Shown piece by piece: positions 7,642 through 15,940 of a stretch of DNA of 64,000 nucleotides; within the stretch, counting starts at the first letter, position 1, and each line of letters begins with the position of its first letter. The stretch lies in NCBI RefSeq assembly GCF_046237015.1, contig NZ_JBJYIN010000002.1:124001-188000 (forward strand), read 5' to 3'. Both the position numbers and the translations under genes were made by a program. Below the pieces are notes generated by a model. It worked only from the letters and a program-made list of their open reading frames with translations, had not been told where the DNA came from and did no database searches. Origin of the DNA: JBJYIN01 sp046237015 (GTDB taxonomy: Bacteria; Pseudomonadota; Gammaproteobacteria; Enterobacterales; Enterobacteriaceae).

Positions 7642-8940
7642 TTACATGATGAATTTTGAAAGCACGAAGCCAAAAGGCACTGCACAGACGATGGATAAAC
7701 ATCCTGGTAAAAAGAATGGATGATTAATGATTTTGGAACCGTTCCATCGATTACTCATAAACGATCCGGTGTCATCCGTTGAAATCGCGAATGCCGTGGT
7801 AGGGTAGATGTTGGTAATATATAGCGCACTCACCGCGACAAAACTGGCCAATATTGCATTGGGGCTGATCCCTATTGACGCGGCGACAGGCATGAGTAAC
7901 GCGCTGGTTGCCCCCTGACTAAAAAGCATCGCGCTGGTGCAGAAAAAGATCACAGCCAGCAAAGCCGGATATTCTTGTAGAAACTCACTGGCAACATATT
8001 TTATGTCTTCCAGATGAGCGCCGATGATTGTACTGCTCAGCCAGACGATACCTAATACGACGACTAATGACTCGGTGCCTGATTTAAATAAAGCCGTATT
8101 TTTGATTTCTTTGATATCCAGTTTACAGTAACACACGGTCAGCGTTGAAATGATAAACATCGTAATAATGATAAGATCACGGGAGTTAATACTATGCTTT
8201 ATGATATTTTTGAAAAGCAGCATACAGACGACAAAAACAACACCTGATAAAAAGATAGCAACAGAATACTTCGCACTTTTCTTAATTTGGCAATCGTTGT
8301 GCGTATGCAAATTAATCAAATTATCCTGTACCATTTTCTGATAAATAGGATCCTCTGCCAGGCAGACTCCCTGTTTACTGGCAATAAACGATGCGACCAA
8401 CATGGCAAATAATGCCGTTGGAAAGATGACCAGCATGGCATGACCAAAAGGAACGCCCATACTTTCCACTGTCACATACATAATCGCCGTTGCTGCGGAA
8501 ATCGGGGAGGCGGTAATCCCCAACTGTGATGCTACTACGGCTGAACTTAGCGGTTGGCTGGGCCTGATACCATTATCTTTAGCGACCTCCTGAATAACAT
8601 TCAGAACCGACATGGCGGTATAACCGGTTCCGGATAAAACGGTTAATATAAAGGTTACACTTGGTGCGAGAATATTAAGGTATTTAGGATTATTACGTAA
8701 TATTCTTTCTGTTATGGAGACTAAATAATCCATTCCTCCAGCCAATTGCATCACTGCTAACGCCATAATCGTTGCCAGAATAATAAGCATGACATCAACA
8801 GGAGGGGAGCCAGCCGGGATACCCAATATAAATACAGCGATACCTAATCCCACACCACCGGCAAAGCCAACACCCATCCCACCCCATCGAGCGGCAAGCA
8901 TAATGGCGCCTAATAATAGAAAAATATGTATGATTATCAT
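7642..8940 (-). CDS. Anaerobic C4-dicarboxylate transporter, DcuA/DcuB family
   Basis: This 432-residue hydrophobic protein has the Dcu family pattern throughout. Recognisable blocks are GGMDYLVSITERILRNNPKYLNILAP, GTGYTAMSVLNVIQEVAKDNGIRP, ITASPISAA and the C-terminal SALLMPVAASIGISP and FVLSKFIM. DcuA/DcuB proteins exchange fumarate, malate or aspartate for succinate in the inner membrane. The start is the ATG at 8940 (MIIIHIFLLLGA); upstream in-frame codons fall in an ERIC element and are not coding. The gene follows aspA on the same strand, as in E. coli aspA-dcuA, separated by about 396 bp holding two repeat elements. Together they suit aspartate uptake and conversion to fumarate. DcuA and DcuB cannot be told apart by eye. 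Confidence 0.9.
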   Translation of the reverse strand: MIIIHIFLLLGAIMLAARWGGMGVGFAGGVGLGIAVFILGIPAGSPPVDVMLIILATIMALAVMQLAGGMDYLVSITERILRNNPKYLNILAPSVTFILTVLSGTGYTAMSVLNVIQEVAKDNGIRPSQPLSSAVVASQLGITASPISAATAIMYVTVESMGVPFGHAMLVIFPTALFAMLVASFIASKQGVCLAEDPIYQKMVQDNLINLHTHNDCQIKKSAKYSVAIFLSGVVFVVCMLLFKNIIKHSINSRDLIIITMFIISTLTVCYCKLDIKEIKNTALFKSGTESLVVVLGIVWLSSTIIGAHLEDIKYVASEFLQEYPALLAVIFFCTSAMLFSQGATSALLMPVAASIGISPNAILASFVAVSALYITNIYPTTAFAISTDDTGSFMSNRWNGSKIINHPFFLPGCLSIVCAVPFGFVLSKFIM

Positions 8941-8966
8941 ATATTCACCATGGAATTTAATGTGTT

Positions 8967-9093
<127 letters not shown>

Positions 9094-9156
9094 TTGTTAT
9101 GGGAATTAAAGCGTAATGAGCATTGGGTCACGCTCATTACATTTATATCCGTCATC

Positions 9157-9296
<140 letters not shown>

Positions 9297-9336
9297 TATA
9301 TAATTAAAAAATAAATATTACGGTTATTGGTCTGAA

Positions 9337-10758
9337 TTATTTTTCAGACTGGTAACGTTTAATCGCCGCTGTACTTTTCTTGGGATCGGTCATAGTCATA
9401 GGATCAAGAAGATAATCGGCTTGTTCCGGCGTCAGTAATTTCTCGGATAAAACGGCTTCCCTTACGCTGCATTTTTTCTCATAAGCCATTTTGGCAATAC
9501 GAGTGCCAACCTGATAACCGAACAGGGTTGATATGATCGTGGCCAGCGCGGTACTTTCATGTGCGTAGCGAGTGCTGACTTCTTCGTTGATTTCAATTCC
9601 CTGAAGGCATTTTTCAATAAAGAGCGGAATGACATTAATCAGAAGGGAACACGATTCAAATAATGCTTTGAGAATAACGGGTTCCCACACATTTAAATCC
9701 AGTTCTCCACCTTCTACCGCCATCGTTACCGCCAGATCGTTACCAATGACCTGATAAGCGATTTGGTTGACCAACTCGGGCATCACGGGATTAATTTTGC
9801 CTGGCATGATGGAGGAACCTGGTTGGACTGCGGGTACTTTGATTTCATTAAAGCCTGCGCGCGGGCCAGATCCCTGAATACGGAAATCGGTTGCCATTTT
9901 GGACATAAATGCGGCAATTTTTTTAAGCTGAGCGGAGATTTCAAGATAAAAATCACCGTTCTGGAGTCCATCAAAAAAATCCTCTTCCGGGTAATATTTT
10001 TCTCCTGTAACTTTCTCAAGCCATTGGTAAACGGCAGTGATATACCCCTCATGTGTAGACAGCCCCGTTCCGATCGCCGTTGCGCCCAGAGGCAACGCCA
10101 GCGCATCTTCATTGGCCTGTATAAGCCGTTCTTTTAACCGGGTCACTTGTGTGCGATAGCCGCCAAATTGCTGTCCAAATGTCATTGGAACGGCATCTTG
10201 TAAACACGTCCGTCCTAGCTTGACCTTATTGGCAAAGGCTTGGCTCTTATCGGCTAAAGCTAATTCCAGTTTTTCTAATTCTGCCACCAAGCGTTTGACG
10301 TTGGTGCGACTGGTCATTTTCATTGCCGCTGGAATCACGTCATTCGTTGATTGTCCCATATTGACATGTGTATTGGGATGAACGGCGTCATAGCCAAGAT
10401 TACCGGTCATGATTTCGTTCGCCCGGTTGGCAACCACTTCGTTCATATTCATGTTTGTTGATGTGCCACCGCCGCCCTGAAAAATATCAATGGGGAAATG
10501 CGAGTCAAATGCACCCTCCATCACTTCTTGTGATGCCTTAACGATTGCGACGGCTTTCTCTCCGTTCAGTGCGCCAATCTGTGCATTAGCCTGTGCAGCG
10601 GCTTGCTTGATCGCAGCAATTGACCATAAGAAATAGGGCGCATCGGCCGCTGTGCGACCAGAAACAGAAAAATTCAACACGGCCCGTTGAGTTTGAATTC
10701 CGTAGTAAGCATTCCGTGGTACCATTAAATTACCTAATAAATCTTTTTCTTCGCGCAT
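9337..10758 (-). CDS. aspA: Aspartate ammonia-lyase (aspartase)
   Basis: The 473-residue enzyme belongs to the aspartase/fumarase superfamily and deaminates L-aspartate to fumarate and ammonia in the cytoplasm. The family signature GSSIMPGKINP, containing the catalytic serine loop, is intact. TSTNMNMNEVVANRA and HPNTHVNMGQSTNDVIP are typical substrate-site blocks, and aspartase is favoured over fumarase by overall similarity and by the Dcu carrier downstream. The start is the ATG at 10758, which has GGAG eight bases upstream; an in-frame GTG at 10791 has no ribosome site. A LysR regulator is divergently transcribed from the 135-bp upstream gap and may control it. Confidence 0.92.
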   Translation of the reverse strand: MREEKDLLGNLMVPRNAYYGIQTQRAVLNFSVSGRTAADAPYFLWSIAAIKQAAAQANAQIGALNGEKAVAIVKASQEVMEGAFDSHFPIDIFQGGGGTSTNMNMNEVVANRANEIMTGNLGYDAVHPNTHVNMGQSTNDVIPAAMKMTSRTNVKRLVAELEKLELALADKSQAFANKVKLGRTCLQDAVPMTFGQQFGGYRTQVTRLKERLIQANEDALALPLGATAIGTGLSTHEGYITAVYQWLEKVTGEKYYPEEDFFDGLQNGDFYLEISAQLKKIAAFMSKMATDFRIQGSGPRAGFNEIKVPAVQPGSSIMPGKINPVMPELVNQIAYQVIGNDLAVTMAVEGGELDLNVWEPVILKALFESCSLLINVIPLFIEKCLQGIEINEEVSTRYAHESTALATIISTLFGYQVGTRIAKMAYEKKCSVREAVLSEKLLTPEQADYLLDPMTMTDPKKSTAAIKRYQSEK

Positions 10759-10893
10759 ATCAATATCTCCAGGATAAAAGTCGTTATCCACATTAGTTAT
10801 GTGGCGTAGGATATAATTTGATCCAGTTCAAAGAAAAAAAAGCATTGGTAATATAGATAATCTTTATTAAAAAAATTAATAGTATGGCGGGAT

Positions 10894-11820
10894 ATGAAAG
10901 AGATAAATTTTGATTTTAAGCAGTTGCAGTCGTTTCTTGCTGTCACCGAGACGGGCTCATTCACGGCTGCCGCCAGAAAACTGAATTTGACACAGTCTTC
11001 TATCTCGCAGCAGATTGCCAATTTAGAGAATGCCCTCAAAACCGAGTTGATTAATCGTTCTCAACGCCCTATTCAGATGACGATTACCGGGCAGGCGCTG
11101 TATCAACTTGGAAAAAGGCTGATCAATGAAGGGGTCTACTTACAAGAGCATATTAATGCGATCAGGCAAGGACAGATTTCATATTTAAAAATTGGATTTG
11201 TCGACTCGATTAGTAAAACCGTAGGGCTTGATATTCTTAAAACGCTTCAACCAAAGGTTAAGCATGTTTACCAAATTACGGGAACGGCATCGGGTTTATT
11301 AGCGGCTTTAAACAAAGGGGAAATTAATCTGGCGGTGACCATGCTTCACACGGAAATACCCAGCGGTGTGAGAATATATCCTTTGATTGAAGAAGAATTT
11401 ATGTGTGTCTGCCCTAAATCGTGGTCAGAAACCAGTTTGAACGCATTATGTAAAAACCGGGATTATATTGCGTATACCAGTGATACCCCAACGGGTGTGC
11501 AGACGCTTAACTGGTTGAAATGGAATAACTTCAATCCTAACATTCAATTTGAAATCAGCAATGCTGACGATATTATCAGACTCATTGCCTGTGGCTATGG
11601 TTGGACATTAACAACGCCGCTGTTTGTTTCTATTAATCCCTCATTTTTTGATGCGTTAAAGTTTATAGACATTAACCATCGTAAAGAGAATCGAAAAATT
11701 GTGTTGTTATGCCGGGATGACGAATTGTCTGATTTTTACAAAAGCCTTTCTATCGAGATCAAGGCTATTATGGAGAAAATGCTGGAGAATGATTTTTACA
11801 GTAAGATACGAATTGATTGA
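10894..11820 (+). CDS. LysR-family transcriptional regulator
   Basis: This 308-residue LysR-type protein has an N-terminal helix-turn-helix at about residues 9-66 (LQSFLAVTETGSFTAAARKLNLTQSSISQQIANLE). A substrate-binding domain follows, beginning near residue 92 (LKIGFVDSISKTVGLDIL). It is divergent from aspA and shares its promoter region, the standard arrangement for a LysR activator of the neighbouring operon. It is AT-richer than its surroundings, which may hint at a separate history. Control of the aspA-dcu pair is inferred from position; the co-inducer is unknown. Confidence 0.9.
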   Translation: MKEINFDFKQLQSFLAVTETGSFTAAARKLNLTQSSISQQIANLENALKTELINRSQRPIQMTITGQALYQLGKRLINEGVYLQEHINAIRQGQISYLKIGFVDSISKTVGLDILKTLQPKVKHVYQITGTASGLLAALNKGEINLAVTMLHTEIPSGVRIYPLIEEEFMCVCPKSWSETSLNALCKNRDYIAYTSDTPTGVQTLNWLKWNNFNPNIQFEISNADDIIRLIACGYGWTLTTPLFVSINPSFFDALKFIDINHRKENRKIVLLCRDDELSDFYKSLSIEIKAIMEKMLENDFYSKIRID

Positions 11821-11878
11821 TAGATCCTAAATAATTCAAATTATCTGTGTTATTTAAAATGATAATTTTTCTCTCCAC

Positions 11879-11987
11879 TCGAATTATTCAGGATGTCTCT
11901 CATTTAATCCCGATGAGCTTACTCAAGTAAGTGAGCCGAGTAACGAGCGCAGCCAACGCACAGGCAACTTGAAGTATGACGGATATA
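11879..11987. repeat. Partial ERIC element, inverse orientation
   Basis: The right-hand part (CAACGCACAGGCAACTTGAAG, then TATGACGGATATA) and the core (ATGAGCTTACTCAAGTAAGTGA) match the other ERIC copies read on the opposite strand. The left arm is shortened, giving about 109 bp where the full copies have 127. It lies between the LysR gene and the TPP riboswitch. Confidence 0.75.
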
Positions 11988-12069
11988 CCATGCAAACCGG
12001 ATTTATCGGCAGAATGTACCGTCTGCTTGCTTTACGTACACCACTTACTTATGCTGCAACCGTAAGTAC

Positions 12070-12154
12070 ATGACTCGGGGTGCCCCTTTCTTGGTAAAGG
12101 GCTGAGAAATACCCGTATTACCTGAACTGGATAATGCCAGCGGAGGGAAGTCAC
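12070..12154 (+). promoter_or_regulatory. TPP riboswitch (THI element)
   Basis: All the conserved pieces of the thiamine-pyrophosphate aptamer are present in order: ACTCGGGGTGCCC, GGCTGAGAAATACCCGT, ACCTGAACTGGATAATGCCAGCGGAGGGAAGT (abridged by position). The closing P1 stem is TGACT (12071-12075) with AGTCA (12149-12153). It lies directly upstream of thiM-thiD. In enterobacteria such elements lower translation of the thiazole and pyrimidine salvage genes when TPP is bound. Confidence 0.95.
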
Positions 12155-12160
12155 GGTATT

Positions 12161-12194
12161 CCAGCCGGTTACCGCCTTCTTGAACGCCGGTTGG
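12161..12194 (+). promoter_or_regulatory. Hairpin masking the thiM ribosome site (candidate expression platform)
   Basis: CCAGCCGG (12161-12168) pairs with CCGGTTGG (12187-12194) with one G-U pair. The 3' arm reaches into the GGGAG ribosome site at 12193-12197. This fits translational control by the TPP riboswitch. Confidence 0.5.
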
Positions 12195-12201
12195 GAGAAT
12201 G

Positions 12202-12996
12202 ATGAACACTCGACCTGTCTCTTTATCCGTAGCCTGTACGGCTGCGTCATTAACGCAATTCCATGCTCGATCTCCGTTAGTCCACTGTCTGACCAATGAT
12301 GTGGTGCAGTCGTTTACGGCGAATGTCTTATTGGCGTTAAACGCCTCGCCAGCCATGGTTGTCGATCCTGATGAGGCTGCTCAATTCAGTGCGTTAGCCG
12401 ATGCGTTGTTAATTAACATCGGAACGCTGGAGCACGATCGCGCTGATGCTATGTTGGCAGCGATACAGAGTGCAAATCAGGCGGGGACGCCGTGGGTACT
12501 CGATCCTGTCGCCGTCGGCGGATTAACGTATCGAACGCGATTTGCTCATGAGTTGTTGACGCTGGCACCCGCGGCGATTCGCGGAAATGCCTCTGAGATC
12601 ATGGCGCTGTCTGGCATGAATACGCAAGGGCGTGGCGTGGACAGCACCAGCGATTCGCTAAGTGCACTGCCTGCGGCACGTGAACTGGCTCGCCGTCTGT
12701 CTACGGTTGTTGCCGTTACGGGAGAAAGGGATTACGTAACGGATGGTCAACGGGATTTCTTGATCAGCGGCGGCGATAAAATGATGACTCGCGTCGTGGG
12801 AACCGGGTGCGCATTATCGGCGGTCGTTGCCGGGTTTTGCGCGCTTGAGGGCGACCGTTTACAACATGTTGCCGCTGCGTGCCATGTTATGTCGTTTGCA
12901 GGCGAGCGGGCAGCTTCATTGGCGCAAGGGCCGGGAAGCTTTATTCCGGCTTTTCTCGACCAGCTATATGGTTTACGTGCGGAGGCGTTGGTATGA
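12202..12996 (+). CDS. thiM: Hydroxyethylthiazole kinase
   Basis: The 264-residue ThiM phosphorylates 4-methyl-5-(hydroxyethyl)thiazole for thiamine salvage. Family blocks are SPLVHCLTNDVVQSFTANVLLALNASPAMV near the N-terminus, LDPVAVGG, AAIRGNASEIMALSG, TGERDYVTDG and the catalytic-site motif VGTGCALSAVVA. Two adjacent ATGs exist at 12199 and 12202; the second has the less cramped spacing from GGAG at 12194-12197 and was chosen. It is controlled by the TPP riboswitch upstream and overlaps thiD by 4 bp (ATGA), so the two are translationally coupled. Confidence 0.95.
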   Translation: MNTRPVSLSVACTAASLTQFHARSPLVHCLTNDVVQSFTANVLLALNASPAMVVDPDEAAQFSALADALLINIGTLEHDRADAMLAAIQSANQAGTPWVLDPVAVGGLTYRTRFAHELLTLAPAAIRGNASEIMALSGMNTQGRGVDSTSDSLSALPAARELARRLSTVVAVTGERDYVTDGQRDFLISGGDKMMTRVVGTGCALSAVVAGFCALEGDRLQHVAAACHVMSFAGERAASLAQGPGSFIPAFLDQLYGLRAEALV

Positions 12997-13796
12997 AACG
13001 GATCAATGCTCTCTCGATTGCAGGTACCGATCCTAGCGGCGGTGCAGGTATCCAGGCCGATTTAAAAACGTTTTCCGCATTAGGGGCGTATGGCACCACG
13101 GTGATTACTGCGCTGGTGGCACAAAACACGCGCGGGGTGCAGTCGGTTTATCGCATCGAACCCGATTTCGTCGCGGCTCAGCTAGACTCGGTGCTCAGTG
13201 ATGTTCGTATTGATAGCGCTAAAATTGGGATGCTGGCGGAGGCGGATATTGTCGAAGCCGTTGCTGAACGTCTCCAACATTACTCACTGCCTTATGTGGT
13301 GCTGGATACGGTCATGTTGGCGAAAAGCGGCGATCCGCTACTTTCTCCTGATGCGGTGGATTCCCTGCGGCGATCTCTGTTGCCTTTGGTGTCGCTCATT
13401 ACGCCTAACTTACCGGAAGCCGCCGCTTTGCTGAATTGTTCGCCAGCGGCCAACGAGCAGGAGATGGTTGAGCAAGGAGAGGCTTTGCTATCACTAGGGT
13501 GTCATGCGGTGTTGATGAAGGGCGGACATTTGAGTGAAGAAGAAAGCCCGGATTGGTTATTCAGTCGTGATGCTCCACCGCTGCGTTTTACCTCTTCACG
13601 CGTGAATACCCGCCATACGCATGGTACGGGCTGTACACTCTCTGCGGCGTTGGCTGCGTTGCGTCCACGGCTGGCGTCCTGGCAGGAGACGGTGAGCGAG
13701 GCGAAAGCTTATCTGCAACAGGCCTTACAGCAGGCAGATTCACTCGAAGTAGGGCAGGGGATTGGGCCTGTACACCACTTCCATCGCTGGTGGTGA
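12993..13796 (+). CDS. thiD: Hydroxymethylpyrimidine/phosphomethylpyrimidine kinase
   Basis: The 267-residue ThiD phosphorylates HMP and HMP-phosphate to HMP-PP in thiamine biosynthesis and salvage. It is a ribokinase-fold enzyme. The N-terminus INALSIAGTDPSGGAGIQADLKTFSALGAYG is characteristic. VVLDTVMLAKSGDPLL, LITPNLPEAAALL and the anion-hole motif HGTGCTLSAALAA are also present. The ATG at 12993 overlaps the thiM stop and has GGAGG seven to eleven bases upstream; the frame is open further 5' inside thiM, but that part is not coding. It is second in the riboswitch-controlled thiMD operon. Confidence 0.95.
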   Translation: MKRINALSIAGTDPSGGAGIQADLKTFSALGAYGTTVITALVAQNTRGVQSVYRIEPDFVAAQLDSVLSDVRIDSAKIGMLAEADIVEAVAERLQHYSLPYVVLDTVMLAKSGDPLLSPDAVDSLRRSLLPLVSLITPNLPEAAALLNCSPAANEQEMVEQGEALLSLGCHAVLMKGGHLSEEESPDWLFSRDAPPLRFTSSRVNTRHTHGTGCTLSAALAALRPRLASWQETVSEAKAYLQQALQQADSLEVGQGIGPVHHFHRWW

Positions 13797-14158
13797 AGCC
13801 TATCGCACGACGTCTTATACTGGTCTTAAATCACAACCGGTCTTAAATCGTCGCTCAGATTCGATGCCGTCTTGCCAGTTATCTGGCAAGACATATCCTG
13901 CGATGATGTCCGTTCTATCAATCCTAATTAAATTAAGTGCTGAAACGCGTAGACATTCTGATGTGCGCTCGGTAATTTTTGGCAGATAGGTTAACAATCG
14001 GTGACATCAGGTTGCCGATTTTCTGACATATCGAGAACGTACACTTGCCGGATAAGCAAGACAATAACAAGAACAACTTACCTTTCATCGTAAACCTGCC
14101 TTTAATGGCAAACCTGTCTTTAAATGGCAAATAATGTAATGGGTATGAGGGAATGGAT
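13797..14158. other. Intergenic region with hairpins and short direct repeats, upstream of psiE
   Basis: Within these 362 bases there are two copies of GGTCTTAAATC (13822-13832 and 13839-13849). There is also a perfect hairpin TCTTGCCAG-TTAT-CTGGCAAGA (13870-13891), not followed by a T-run. A degenerate repeat, AAACCTGCCTTTAATGGC then AAACCTGTCTTTAAATGGC, lies at about 14093-14129 just before psiE. No clear PhoB box or gene was recognised. Confidence 0.5.
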
Positions 14159-14566
14159 ATGGCAGGTTCGGCTCGTAGCGTGATGGCCGCTAAGGTGCTT
14201 CAGACGATATTAAATATTGGACTGCTGGTGTTGGCGATAATATTGGTTATTTTTTTGGTCAAGGAGACGGTACATCTGGCGAAGGTATTGTTGATCAGTA
14301 ATGAGAAAGACTCCTCTTATCAATTGATCGAGGGGATCGTGATTTACTTCCTCTACTTTGAGTTTATTGCGTTAATTGTTAAATATTTTCAGTCGGGTTA
14401 CCACTTTCCACTGCGCTATTTTGTCTATATCGGCATTACTGCCATTATCCGATTGATCATTGTCGATCACAAAAGTCCGTCCGATACGCTGATGTATTCG
14501 GCCGCTATTTTAGTGCTGGTAGTGGCGCTTTATCTGGCAAACAGTAACCGACTAAAGCGCGAATAG
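14159..14566 (+). CDS. psiE: Phosphate-starvation-inducible membrane protein PsiE
   Basis: This 135-residue protein has about four transmembrane helices and near-complete agreement with E. coli PsiE in its second half (VIYFLYFEFIALIVKYFQSGYHFPLRYFVYIGITAIIRLIIVDHKSP, ending NRLKRE). In E. coli psiE is induced by phosphate starvation through PhoB; its biochemical function is unknown. The ATG at 14159 has GAGGG seven bases upstream. An in-frame ATG at 14153 is too close to that site. The gene is convergent with yegS and shares a bidirectional terminator. Confidence 0.92.
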   Translation: MAGSARSVMAAKVLQTILNIGLLVLAIILVIFLVKETVHLAKVLLISNEKDSSYQLIEGIVIYFLYFEFIALIVKYFQSGYHFPLRYFVYIGITAIIRLIIVDHKSPSDTLMYSAAILVLVVALYLANSNRLKRE

Positions 14567-14604
14567 CGTGTGTTAATCCTATGCTTTGTTCAATCAACCT
14601 GGCT

Positions 14605-14625
14605 CTGGGATATCGACTATCCCAG
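14605..14625. terminator. Hairpin between psiE and yegS, probable bidirectional terminator
   Basis: CTGGGATA (14605-14612) and TATCCCAG (14618-14625) form an 8-bp stem with a 5-base loop. It sits between the convergent ends of psiE and yegS and includes the yegS stop codon. There is no strong T-run on either side. Confidence 0.5.
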
Positions 14626-15516
14626 TAAAGCGCACTGCGGCGGTAAACGACACTGAATGGCGGCAGGCAGTATTTCAATGTGAAAGTGTGTTGATTTGAG
14701 TGGTTCGCCATCCAGATTAAATGTCATTTCATCTGGCGCGATAATTTCCAACCAGGGCAGCGTGGCGGAGATCATATTCTGGTTCTCACTGCCGGTGAAC
14801 CATGCCTGAAGCATATTGGGCAGGAGTTCCTGAGCGGAAAGTACGCTAAGCTCCAGAAAACCATCATTGATCAAAGCATCCGGGCAAAGGACTTGTCCTC
14901 CGCCAGCTTGGCGACCATTGCCTATCGCAATCACCATTGTGTCGCCTGACCAGTTAAAGCCCGGTCCGCGAATCTCGCAACGTTCGGCTTGCAGCATATC
15001 CATACGAAACAGGGCATGAAGAACATAAGATGCCCCACCCAACGCTGATTTCATTTTGGCTGGCGTTTCTGAGGTGATCCGCGTGGCGAAGCCACCGGTC
15101 GCCATATTGATGAAATAGTGTTTATCATTCACCTTCGCCATATCGATTGCCGTTGCGCGGCCTTTAATGGCTAAGATTAATGCCTGATGAGGGGCTAATG
15201 GAATTTGGCAACTGGTTGCAAAATCGTTTGCCGTTCCCAGCGGAATAATACCCAGACAGGGGCGTTTCCCCTCCGGTTGGCTGGCAAGCGCGGCTGCCAC
15301 TTCATTGACGGTGCCATCGCCGCCAGCGGCAATGACATTGTCGGCGTTCAAATGAATGGCTTCTTCTACGTAACGTCGGGCATCGCCAAACTCCCAGGTG
15401 ACGCGCACATCCAATGAATAGCCATCTTGACGGAATGCTATAATGGCTTCGCGCAGTTCCTCGTTATCCGCGCTTTTTCCATTCAGAATGAGTAAGGTCA
15501 CCGGGCGCTTATCCAT
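14617..15516 (-). CDS. yegS: Lipid kinase YegS
   Basis: The 299-residue protein, the same length as E. coli YegS, belongs to the diacylglycerol-kinase catalytic-domain family and phosphorylates lipids in vitro. The nucleotide-binding motif AAGGDGTVNEV and the block LGIIPLGTANDFATS are intact, as are NMATGGFATRITSETPAK and the C-terminal FNLDGEPL. The chosen ATG at 15516 has GGAG six bases upstream; the ATG at 15528 would place the ribosome site inside the gene. The small RNA CyaR lies just upstream on the same strand, as in E. coli around yegQ. Confidence 0.95.
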   Translation of the reverse strand: MDKRPVTLLILNGKSADNEELREAIIAFRQDGYSLDVRVTWEFGDARRYVEEAIHLNADNVIAAGGDGTVNEVAAALASQPEGKRPCLGIIPLGTANDFATSCQIPLAPHQALILAIKGRATAIDMAKVNDKHYFINMATGGFATRITSETPAKMKSALGGASYVLHALFRMDMLQAERCEIRGPGFNWSGDTMVIAIGNGRQAGGGQVLCPDALINDGFLELSVLSAQELLPNMLQAWFTGSENQNMISATLPWLEIIAPDEMTFNLDGEPLKSTHFHIEILPAAIQCRLPPQCALLG

Positions 15517-15661
15517 AGTATTCTCCATCTCAGATCAGGGCATTGGATATAAACATAATGCCTGATAATCATAGTCAGGAAATATCAACACAGGTATCGG
15601 AAGAATCGGTGAATAGTGCGATGGTCAGCGTGATGTTGGTGTGAAAGCGGCGGATGCGAGA

Positions 15662-15755
15662 AAAGAAAAAGCCAGCTCAAGGGAGATTGAGCTGGCCAAG
15701 GAGGTGGTTCCTAGTAGTATCACTACGCTTATTTTTCATTTTAGATTTTCTCAGC
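15662..15755 (-). ncRNA. cyaR: CyaR small regulatory RNA
   Basis: Reading the minus strand, the region starts GCTGAGAAAATC, contains the invariant AGGAACCACCTCCTT segment, and ends in a hairpin CCAGCTCAA-tctccc-TTGAGCTGG followed by TTTTTCTTTT. This matches E. coli CyaR in order, length (about 90 nt) and position upstream of yegQ. The target-pairing segment is unchanged while the terminator stem has diverged with compensating changes. In E. coli CyaR is Hfq-dependent, is activated by CRP-cAMP and represses ompX, luxS and nadE. A CRP site at 15786-15807 and TACTAT as -10 (15762-15767) fit a class II promoter. Confidence 0.92.
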
Positions 15756-15785
15756 GACGCAATAGTAACCAGATGGTTTCGTAAT

Positions 15786-15807
15786 TGATGTGATCTGATT
15801 CTAATAT
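15786..15807 (-). promoter_or_regulatory. CRP-cAMP binding site of the cyaR promoter
   Basis: Read on the minus strand, the site has TTAGA and a perfect TCACA half separated by six bases, within a 22-base CRP pattern. Its centre is 41.5 bases from the predicted cyaR start at 15755, which is exactly the class II position. The -10 element TACTAT lies at 15762-15767. Confidence 0.75.
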
Positions 15808-15940
15808 TTATTAAAAGCCCTGCACTTTGTGGCAATACCGACTATCTTGCATGAATGTTACCGCCCTATCACCTGCCACAGGATTGTGGCCGTGGTTTTT
15901 GCTGAACAGACTGGCGATAAACCAGCCTGTTCAATGGAGG

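Noticed and set aside
7364..7702. 112-codon minus-strand frame upstream of the ABC operon
   Set aside because: It overlaps the carrier gene end and the promoter region, has a Cys/His-rich random composition and matches no family.
7735..7745. GGAACCGTTCC palindrome resembling a LacI-type operator
   Set aside because: It lies inside the coding sequence of the dicarboxylate carrier, far from a promoter; likely chance.
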